8,282 nt of DNA from Gp6-AA40 sp036742665 (GTDB lineage Bacteria; Acidobacteriota; Vicinamibacteria; Vicinamibacterales; UBA2999): contig DAINQP010000239.1 in NCBI GenBank assembly GCA_036742665.1, positions 1 through 8,282 on the forward strand. The letters are read 5' to 3'. The notes beneath the pieces are model-generated. The model had not been told where the DNA came from. It searched no databases and was given only the letters and a program-made list of their open reading frames with translations. Made by a program: the position numbers and the translations under genes. Shown in pieces: positions 1-5,569 of this stretch; position 1 is the first letter of the stretch; each line of letters starts with the position of its first letter.

Positions 1-1
1 C

Positions 2-895
2 AGTGAGACCGGCTTCGCCACCACCATCGACTTCCGCAACGTCGTGCAGAGCAAGCTCTACGTCGATCGCAACATCGTCGATGCACCGATTGACGACCTG
101 AGCGCGCCGGCATCAGTGCGCTCGGCATCGTCATCGCAGGGCGCGGCCGCGGGAGCCAACGCCACTCTGAAGCCGATGAAGGTCGCCGACCACGTGTGGT
201 ACATGAACGGCAACACGTTCTTCGAATTCGACGACCACATCACGATGGTCGAGGCCAACCGTCCGGATGCCGCACTCCAGGCGATCCTCGACGTGGTCAA
301 TGCGCTCGTGCCTGGTAAGCGCGTCACACAGGTCATCCAGTCGCATCACCACTTCGACCACAGCGTCGGCCTTCGCGCCGCCGTGGCTCAAGGTTTGACG
401 ATCATCTCCCGTCGAGGAAACGAGGGTATCTTCCGGGAAATGGTGGCGCGTCCCGCCAAGCTGTTCCTTGATGCCCTGGGACGAAGCCCGAAGGCGTTGA
501 AATTCATCCCGGTGGACGATCATCTGAAGCTGAAGGACTCGACCAACGAGGTCGACATCTACCACATCGTCGGCAACTATCACATGGCCGACGGCGTGAT
601 CGTCCACGTCCCCGCCTCGAACCTGCTCGTCGAGGCGGATCTGACCACACAGGACTGGGACTTCAACTGGTGGGGCGACAGCCTGATGAACAACATCGAG
701 TACCGCAAGATCAAGGTCGACACGAATCTGGCCGTCCATGCCCAGAAGCCGTTTCCGCTCGCGGAAGTCGTCTCGGCCATTGAGCGACAGGTCCGCAACG
801 CGCAGGCATTCTGCCGTCGTGCCGCCGAGGCGCAGTTCTTCCAGCCGGGCTGCCCGATTCAGTACAACCGACCGCTGCCGCCGGTCTCGAAGTGA
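2..895 (+). CDS. MBL-fold metallo-hydrolase, C-terminal part (5' end outside window)
   Basis: The reading frame is open from base 2 with no upstream stop, so the gene starts before the window; the GTG at 44 is an internal valine rather than a convincing start. About 297 residues are visible. An H-H-H-F-D-H motif (nt 344-361) fits the HxHxDH metal site of the metallo-beta-lactamase superfamily. A later histidine in NYHMADG (about nt 581) and an aspartate in VEADL (about nt 638) fit the remaining metal ligands. Before the MBL domain lies a beta-rich stretch and then an Ala/Ser/Gly linker (about nt 125-170). This resembles exported acidobacterial proteins that carry an extra N-terminal domain ahead of the MBL fold (family knowledge, from memory). 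Superfamily members hydrolyse esters, lactones, amides or thioesters; the substrate here cannot be told. The amidohydrolase starts about 25 bp downstream on the same strand, suggesting co-transcription. Fold is confident; function is not. Confidence 0.88.
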   Translation, partial: SETGFATTIDFRNVVQSKLYVDRNIVDAPIDDLSAPASVRSASSSQGAAAGANATLKPMKVADHVWYMNGNTFFEFDDHITMVEANRPDAALQAILDVVNALVPGKRVTQVIQSHHHFDHSVGLRAAVAQGLTIISRRGNEGIFREMVARPAKLFLDALGRSPKALKFIPVDDHLKLKDSTNEVDIYHIVGNYHMADGVIVHVPASNLLVEADLTTQDWDFNWWGDSLMNNIEYRKIKVDTNLAVHAQKPFPLAEVVSAIERQVRNAQAFCRRAAEAQFFQPGCPIQYNRPLPPVSK

Positions 896-908
896 GCGGC
901 ATCAGGCC

Positions 909-912
909 GGGA
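909..912 (+). promoter_or_regulatory. Weak ribosome binding site (GGGA) for the amidohydrolase
   Basis: GGGA lies 8 nt before the ATG at 921. An in-frame ATG at 912 has no purine-rich sequence at a usable distance, so this site favours 921. The difference is only three residues (MLI). Confidence 0.35.
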
Positions 913-920
913 TGCTCATC

Positions 921-2303
921 ATGAGATCCGTGCGCCTTCTCGCCGTGGTCGCTGTCATCGCTAGCCTTGCCGTGACGGCAGCGGTGGCTCAACAGCGTGC
1001 CGCCGGACGTTCCTCACAAAGCAGGCCGCTCGCGCTGGTTGGCGGCACGCTGATCGACGGTACAGGCAGCGCGCCGCTTCATGACAGCGTCGTCCTGATC
1101 CGTGGCGACCGCATCGAGAAGATCGGAACGACCGTTTCGCTTCCGGTGCCGAACGCCTACGAGGCCGTGTCTACGGAAGGACTCACCGTGCTCCCCGGGT
1201 TGTGGGATCTCCACGTGCATCTGATGTACGCGGGTCATCCGGACGTACGGTATTGGTTCGACACCTACACGCCGCAGTTCGAGCGGGTCATCATGCCCGC
1301 GTCCGCGGAGCAGATGCTGATGGCCGGCGTGACAACGGTCCGCGACCTCGCCGCGCCGCCGCAGCCAATCCTTGCCGTCAGGAACCGCATCGCGAGCGGA
1401 GAAATCACTGGACCGACGATGTACGTCGCCGGACCGGCGCTCACGAAGGGAGCGAACTCGAACGCCGTTCAGACGTGGAATGTCTCCGGCGCCGCCGATG
1501 CACGGGCGAAGACCAGCCAACTGGTCGACGCCGGCGTTGATTGGATCAAGGTGATCAACGCCGACGCGTTGACGCCGGAAGAGATGAAGGCGATTGTCGA
1601 CGAGGCGCACGCCCGCGGCCGCAAGGTGGCGGCCCACGCGTTCAGTGAAGCGGAGATTCGGCAGGGGCTGATCGCCGGCGTCGACGATTTCCAGCACGTT
1701 CGGACGCAGACTCCAGAGTACCCTCCCGATGTCGTTGCGCTGATCCGCGATCGCGTCAGAAACGGCCCGCCGTTGTACTGGACTGTCACGGTGGGTGCCA
1801 ACGGGCAGCTGAACGCCAGGTACCTCGAAGCGAATCCGGAGTTCCTCGACGATCCGGCGAACTTCATCGGATTGCCGCAACCAATCGTGGACGATGTGCG
1901 CAAAGCCATCGCCGCCAGGACTCAGGCTGGCGCACGCCGTGGAGGGACGGCCCAGAATCAGGATGAGATCAACGCGATCGTGAAACGGAAAGTCGCCCAG
2001 ATCCGCGAGCTCGGTGCACAGATCGTGTTCGGGACCGACGTCGGGAGCTGGGGTGAGGTCACCGGTCACGCGACGTGGATGGAGGCGGATCTCTGGGTCC
2101 GCGAGCTCGGCATACCTCCGATGACGGTCATCCGCGGAATGACGCTCGACGCGGCGCGCATGATGGATGCCGACCGCGAGTCAGGGTCGATTGCCGAAGG
2201 CAAGTTCGCGGACGTGATCGCCGTGCGAGGCGATCCGCTGCGACACATCGACGCGCTGCGCGACCCCCGGATCGTGATCAAGCACGGACGCCGCTTCAAA
2301 TAG
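921..2303 (+). CDS. Exported metal-dependent amidohydrolase (imidazolonepropionase/prolidase-like)
   Basis: A 460-residue amidohydrolase-superfamily protein. Residues 1-23 form a signal peptide (MRSVRLL, hydrophobic core, cleavage likely after AVA), placing it in the periplasm or outside the cell. The N-terminal beta-sandwich shows GGTLIDGTG (41-49), followed by LPGLWDLHVH with the HxH metal pair at H98 and H100. Lys210 in DWIKV is a candidate carboxylated lysine. His239 (AAHA), His259 (DFQHV) and Asp373 (FGTDVG) complete the expected metal and catalytic set. The C-terminal SGSIAEGKFADVIAVRGDPL (421-440) is typical of the family. Members of this exported group hydrolyse dipeptides, cyclic amides or lactams; the substrate cannot be named. 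I chose ATG 921 for its signal peptide and the GGGA at 909; ATG 912 is possible. It follows the MBL gene by about 25 bp, and no separate promoter is evident. Confidence 0.92.
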   Translation: MRSVRLLAVVAVIASLAVTAAVAQQRAAGRSSQSRPLALVGGTLIDGTGSAPLHDSVVLIRGDRIEKIGTTVSLPVPNAYEAVSTEGLTVLPGLWDLHVHLMYAGHPDVRYWFDTYTPQFERVIMPASAEQMLMAGVTTVRDLAAPPQPILAVRNRIASGEITGPTMYVAGPALTKGANSNAVQTWNVSGAADARAKTSQLVDAGVDWIKVINADALTPEEMKAIVDEAHARGRKVAAHAFSEAEIRQGLIAGVDDFQHVRTQTPEYPPDVVALIRDRVRNGPPLYWTVTVGANGQLNARYLEANPEFLDDPANFIGLPQPIVDDVRKAIAARTQAGARRGGTAQNQDEINAIVKRKVAQIRELGAQIVFGTDVGSWGEVTGHATWMEADLWVRELGIPPMTVIRGMTLDAARMMDADRESGSIAEGKFADVIAVRGDPLRHIDALRDPRIVIKHGRRFK

Positions 2304-2345
2304 ACCACGATGGACACGGGTGGTCGGGCACCGGCTCAACGAGAT

Positions 2346-2368
2346 CAATCAGCGTCGACGCGTGATTG
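2346..2368. terminator. Candidate bidirectional terminator hairpin between convergent genes
   Basis: An inverted repeat has CAATCA (2346-2351) pairing with TGATTG (2363-2368) and GCG (2352-2354) pairing with CGC (2359-2361). This gives a 9-bp stem with a TCGA tetraloop and one bulged G at 2362. It lies 43 nt after the amidohydrolase stop and 27 nt after the transporter stop on the other strand, in the 91-bp convergent gap, so it could serve both. Neither side has a T-tract, so it is not a textbook rho-independent terminator; it may instead stabilise mRNA 3' ends. The remainder of the 2304-2394 gap shows nothing else recognisable. Confidence 0.45.
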
Positions 2369-2394
2369 CAGAACCATCCGCTGATGCTGCCGTT

Positions 2395-3651
2395 TCAGGA
2401 TTGGCTGACGCGGCTCTCGTCGCGTGGGCTCAACGGCTCGAATCCTTTTCTCGTCGGCCGCAACCCCTGACCATACTCGCTCGCGTCCAGTTGCTGGAGT
2501 CGAGCCCGCGTTGGGTTCAGCAGCCAATTGAGCAGGGCACCGATGAAGAGCAGGGCCGCGAAACCCGTTGCCAGGGAGAAACCGTACTCAATCTGCCCGA
2601 ACGCATCGCTCACCGCACCCATGGCCAGCGGGGCGAGCACCGCTGATGCGCAGGTGAAGAACAGGATCACGCCCGCACCGGCACCATGCTCCGACTTCGG
2701 AAGGCAGCTGATACCTTTCGAGTTAATTGTCGGGTAGATCACCGACATGAAGAGGCCGGACAGCGGAAGCAGGTACACCGCCCAATTCACGCCGCCGGCG
2801 ATGCTGGCGATGAAGCACAGGAGGATGCAGCCGCTGAATAGCGCAAGCACCGGCTGCCAGTGGACGCGGGTCAGCATCCACGCACCGAGGAAGCGTCCTG
2901 CGGCGCGGAGCAGAAAGAAGATCGAGATGCTGTATGTGGCGAGCGCGGCCGCCGAGCCGGTGTAGCCAGCAAGCAGCGTCGGCATCCATACGTAGACCGC
3001 CGCTTCGACGCCGACATACAGGAACGCCCCGGCCGAGAATGCCAGCACGTACGGGCTCTTCATCGCACGTCCCGTTCCGCTGAAGCCGCTGTGGCTTGGC
3101 CTGAGCGTCTCCGGGTATTTCACCAGCAGCGCGAGCACGATCAGCGCGACGCAGATCGTGCCGGCGATCACATACAGCCACGTCCACGACAGCCCGGCGG
3201 CCAACAGCCGCGCAAGAATGGCCGGTCCGATGATGGCTCCGACACCAAAGAAACCTTCAGCGGTGTTCATGATCGACGTGTGCTGGGCGGTGGACGTCGA
3301 GATGTCCCCGATGAGCGCCAGCGCGCCGGTCTTGAACACACCGATGGCGAGGCCGGACAGCCCCAGCATCACAGCGAAGAACACGAAGGAACTGCCCGAG
3401 GCCAGCAGGAAACAGGCGGCCGCAAACAATATCAGGCCGAAGACGATGGTGCGGCGGCGACCAAGGCGATCCGCGAGCTGACCGAGGAAGAGACCGGCGA
3501 TGGCGATGCCCGCCATGGTCGCGTACTGAAACGTTCCCGCCGCGGTCAGCGACAACTGAAACGTCCTGATCACTTCCGGGATGATGAGGCCGACCGAGTC
3601 GGTGGTCATCGCGAACATGGTGAACATCAGGTAGGTTAGCGTCTTGACCAT
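2395..3651 (-). CDS. MFS transporter, probably for a sugar or glucoside
   Basis: A 418-residue inner-membrane protein of the major facilitator superfamily with about twelve hydrophobic segments in two halves. A charged loop around LLVKYPETLRPSHSG separates segments 6 and 7. The loop between segments 2 and 3 carries MFS motif A (GQLADRLGRRR, residues 57-67). Segment 5 has EGFFGVGAIIGP, which resembles sugar:H+ symporters of the FHS type (from memory). I chose ATG 3651 because it begins MVKTLTYLMF directly at segment 1, has GGAG five nt upstream, and lies 2 bp after the phosphorylase stop. Longer in-frame versions up to 3726 add polar sequence that overlaps the enzyme gene. The tight coupling implies it imports that enzyme's substrate. 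The last ~21 residues (RPTRKGFEPLSPRDESRVSQS region) are polar, arginine-rich and unlike an MFS tail; the gene may have acquired a new 3' end. Confidence 0.9.
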   Translation of the reverse strand: MVKTLTYLMFTMFAMTTDSVGLIIPEVIRTFQLSLTAAGTFQYATMAGIAIAGLFLGQLADRLGRRRTIVFGLILFAAACFLLASGSSFVFFAVMLGLSGLAIGVFKTGALALIGDISTSTAQHTSIMNTAEGFFGVGAIIGPAILARLLAAGLSWTWLYVIAGTICVALIVLALLVKYPETLRPSHSGFSGTGRAMKSPYVLAFSAGAFLYVGVEAAVYVWMPTLLAGYTGSAAALATYSISIFFLLRAAGRFLGAWMLTRVHWQPVLALFSGCILLCFIASIAGGVNWAVYLLPLSGLFMSVIYPTINSKGISCLPKSEHGAGAGVILFFTCASAVLAPLAMGAVSDAFGQIEYGFSLATGFAALLFIGALLNWLLNPTRARLQQLDASEYGQGLRPTRKGFEPLSPRDESRVSQS

Positions 3652-3653
3652 GA

Positions 3654-5135
3654 TCACTCCGCGTCCGAGTTCCACACCTGGGCGCCCGATGATTTCGCGC
3701 GGCCCCCAGAGCTGATGCTCGCGCACATCCGCGACAGGTCTGCGTCCAGCTGCGCCCAGTCGCCGTGTTTGTTCCAGCGCAGCACGAGCCGGTCTGCGGG
3801 CGATGGCTCGATCGTGAATGTGCCGTCAAAGGCCGGGTGCGTGTTCCGTACTCGCAAGAGCGACAGCAGCGATTGGACGACCGGCCGGTTCATGGCCTCC
3901 GACAGCTCCGCGGATTCGAAGTAGTGACGATTGATGTCGCGGCCGACGCCGGTGCGGCGCAGGAGGTCGACGTCATTGCTGCCGGCGAGCAGGCCGACGT
4001 AGTACAGCTGCGGAATTCCAGGAATGAAGCACTGAATGGCGCGGGCGATGAGGTATTCACCATCGCGGCGGCCGAGGGCATCGTAGAACGTGCAATTGAT
4101 CTGCGACGAGTCCACGTTGCTCGCCGTGTCACCGCTGGCCAGGCGGCTCTCGCCGCGGCTGCGCTCGTGAATCGTCTCGATGAGTGAATCGATGTGGTGC
4201 CGGTCGAGCAGTCCCGGCGCGTTGCGCCGTGGATCGCCGGCCACGTCCTTCACGCCGATGCCGTCGTGCGTGTCGAGCACGGTGACGGCGTTGAGGGGCC
4301 GGATCTCGAGCCAGCGCAGAAGGCGCGACACGTCACGCGTGTACAGCGCGTGCAGGACGAGCGGGGGCAGCGCGAAGTCGTAGACCCAGTCGACTTGACG
4401 CGCCACCTCAATCTGATCCTGATGGTGCCCGTGGACTTCGACGAGTACCTCCATGCCGAGCGCGTGCGCCTGCGCGGTGAGGTCGGCAATGAACGCAAAC
4501 GTCTCGGGAATCATGAAGGAGCTCGTGCCCGCCTTCTTGATCGCGTAGCCAACGGCGTCGAGCCTGATGGCGCGAACCCCTGCATCATGCAGTCGCGTCA
4601 GCACCGCGGTCAGGTATCGCCTTCCTTCCGGATGCTGGACGTCGATATCGATCTGGTCGCCCGTAAACGTCGTCCACAACAGCACGTGCGCCCCGCGCCG
4701 CGACAGGTGCTTCGTGAAGGGAAGGTTCGGACGCGGTGTGTGCAGTGCAGCCAGGTCCGGCTCGCGGGCGCCGTCAGGAAACACGCGGTCGTACGTGAGA
4801 AAGAGGCCCGCGTACGGAGAGGCCTCGCCTCGCGCGTCGTAGTCCAGAAACTGCGGTGAGTGACGCGACACATGATTGACGATGGCGTCGGCCATGACGG
4901 CGGTGCGCGCCGCGAGCGCCGCGACGTCGTCCCACGTGCCGAGCCGAGGATCAACCTGTGTGTGATCGATCGGATCGAAGCCGGCATCGGCACCGTCGAT
5001 TGGATGAAAGAACGGCAACACGTGGACGCCGCCGAACGCCCCGGCGAACGGCCCTTCGAGCAGCCGCTGAAGGTCGCGGAACGTGCCTCCCGGGAGGCGA
5101 TCGGCGTAGGTGATCAATTGCGCCTGGTTCTTCAT
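3654..5135 (-). CDS. Sucrose phosphorylase-family glycoside phosphorylase (GH13_18)
   Basis: A 493-residue cytoplasmic enzyme with no signal peptide, close in length to the roughly 500-residue family norm. It begins MKNQAQLITYADRL, nearly the start of Bifidobacterium sucrose phosphorylase, which fixes the start at 5135. ILPFF-like HVLPFFHP and GADAGFDPIDHT follow (39-59). The catalytic nucleophile is Asp193 (AIRLDAVGY), the acid/base Glu233 (LVEVHG), and the transition-state stabiliser Asp291 after His290 (VLDTHDGIG). The family splits a glucoside with phosphate into alpha-glucose 1-phosphate plus the acceptor. PRPNLPF (134-140) and the FT..QIDID stretch around Phe157 are conserved. The acceptor loop reads SNVDSSQ (339-345), with Ser where the bifidobacterial enzyme has Tyr344, so sucrose is not assured; sucrose-6-phosphate, glucosylglycerol or glucosylglycerate are family alternatives. 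No Shine-Dalgarno precedes the ATG; it overlaps the upstream small ORF as ATGA. Confidence 0.93.
   Translation of the reverse strand: MKNQAQLITYADRLPGGTFRDLQRLLEGPFAGAFGGVHVLPFFHPIDGADAGFDPIDHTQVDPRLGTWDDVAALAARTAVMADAIVNHVSRHSPQFLDYDARGEASPYAGLFLTYDRVFPDGAREPDLAALHTPRPNLPFTKHLSRRGAHVLLWTTFTGDQIDIDVQHPEGRRYLTAVLTRLHDAGVRAIRLDAVGYAIKKAGTSSFMIPETFAFIADLTAQAHALGMEVLVEVHGHHQDQIEVARQVDWVYDFALPPLVLHALYTRDVSRLLRWLEIRPLNAVTVLDTHDGIGVKDVAGDPRRNAPGLLDRHHIDSLIETIHERSRGESRLASGDTASNVDSSQINCTFYDALGRRDGEYLIARAIQCFIPGIPQLYYVGLLAGSNDVDLLRRTGVGRDINRHYFESAELSEAMNRPVVQSLLSLLRVRNTHPAFDGTFTIEPSPADRLVLRWNKHGDWAQLDADLSRMCASISSGGRAKSSGAQVWNSDAE
3657..3660 (-). promoter_or_regulatory. Ribosome binding site (GGAG) for the MFS transporter
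   Basis: On the minus strand GGAG lies 5 nt before the ATG at 3651, inside the last codons of the phosphorylase gene, whose TGA is at 3656-3654. This placement fixes the transporter start and indicates translational coupling. Confidence 0.65.
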
Positions 5136-5455
5136 CGGGAGGTGAGCAATGCGATATGTCGCGATCCGCGCGTTACTACGTGATCCGGGGTCTTCTGGAT
5201 GCTCGACTCGAGTGCATCGCGCATACCGATCATCGGCGCCGCGCCGACGCCCCGGCAAGACAAGATCGACGCGTTCACCTGCCAGCCACAGCCGGGCGGA
5301 TTCGGCTTGGCAGGAGCCAGCGTCCCGCCGATCAACGCGCCGCTCGTCCCTGCCGTGGCGGCGCCACCCGCGCGGCCGCCACCCTGCTCGGCCTGGAGTG
5401 CCATGGCGAGACTCGCCGCGAGACCTGCATCCACGGCAACCTGAATCGCCTTCAT
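5132..5455 (-). CDS. Small hypothetical protein (107 aa), coupled to the phosphorylase gene
   Basis: I do not recognise this protein. The ATG at 5455 has GAGGGG six nt upstream, and the TGA overlaps the phosphorylase ATG as ATGA, a typical coupling arrangement. By hand count about 76% of third codon positions are G or C, compared with roughly 62% for the competing plus-strand frame, which favours this strand. Residues 1-23 (MKAIQVAVDAGLAASLAMALQAE) look weakly like a signal or anchor segment, with an Asp spoiling the core. A Gly/Ala-rich stretch follows (25-45), then a Pro-rich segment with CGW and SC, two cysteines ten residues apart. The last 40 residues are polar and less convincingly coding. 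It might be a leader ORF that delivers ribosomes to the phosphorylase, a remnant of a longer gene, or chance. No domain is visible. Confidence 0.42.
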   Translation of the reverse strand: MKAIQVAVDAGLAASLAMALQAEQGGGRAGGAATAGTSGALIGGTLAPAKPNPPGCGWQVNASILSCRGVGAAPMIGMRDALESSIQKTPDHVVTRGSRHIALLTSR

Positions 5456-5461
5456 GTGCAG

Positions 5462-5467
5462 CCCCTC
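5462..5467 (-). promoter_or_regulatory. Ribosome binding site (GAGGGG) for the small ORF
   Basis: GAGGGG on the minus strand, with a 6-nt spacer before the ATG at 5455. It is the only Shine-Dalgarno-like sequence available to the front of the leftward operon, since none precedes the phosphorylase ATG at 5135. Confidence 0.45.
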
Positions 5468-5557
5468 ACGTGCGGATGGTAGTTGCAGTTGTCGTTCGAC
5501 TCGCGCAAATTCCCGTCGAACCGGCGGATGCAGGCCCCGCCCACGCAACCTGCGGCG

Positions 5558-5563
5558 CATAAT
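5558..5563 (+). promoter_or_regulatory. Putative -10 element (CATAAT) for a leaderless MBL transcript
   Basis: CATAAT matches the TATAAT consensus at five of six positions and ends 6 nt before the ATG at 5570. That is the spacing expected if transcription starts on or near the A of the start codon. No Shine-Dalgarno is present in GCCCC before the ATG, and no clear -35 element lies 16-18 bp upstream. The same arrangement precedes the next gene. Confidence 0.5.
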
Positions 5564-5569
5564 CGCCCC

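Larger units (their letters stand above)
5456..5569. promoter_or_regulatory. Divergent intergenic region, promoters for both directions
   Basis: 114 bp between the leftward phosphorylase operon and the rightward MBL/ceramidase pair. Any promoter for either operon should lie here. On the plus strand a CATAAT hexamer sits just before the MBL gene. On the minus strand the best -10 guess is TACCAT (5481-5476), about 20 nt before the small ORF, with no good -35 partner. I see no clear operator palindrome. Confidence 0.45.

Noticed and set aside
738..920. In-frame extension of the amidohydrolase into the upstream MBL gene
   Set aside because: It is Arg/Ser-rich, overlaps a real gene, and would bury the signal peptide.
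2320..2646. Plus-strand ORF of 108 codons after the amidohydrolase
   Set aside because: It mostly overlaps the MFS gene in antisense, and no domain or ribosome site supports it.
2860..3639. Plus-strand ORF of 259 codons opposite the MFS gene, and a similar one at 4194-4859 opposite the phosphorylase
   Set aside because: Charged, low-complexity products that mirror well-supported minus-strand genes.
3652..3726. In-frame N-terminal extension of the MFS transporter
   Set aside because: It lies inside the phosphorylase gene, is polar, and would precede the first membrane segment. ATG 3651 has a good ribosome site.
5136..5258. In-frame extension of the phosphorylase to a TTG at 5258
   Set aside because: The extra 41 residues are Arg-rich and non-homologous, and the family N-terminus begins exactly at MKNQAQLITYADRL (5135).
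5149..5562. Plus-strand ORF (137 codons) with a perfect GGAGGTGA and ideal spacing
   Set aside because: The product is Arg/Ser/Pro-rich with no fold-like pattern. Third-position GC is only about background, while the opposite strand's 107-codon frame is clearly more biased. The ribosome-site match is kept as a finding only.
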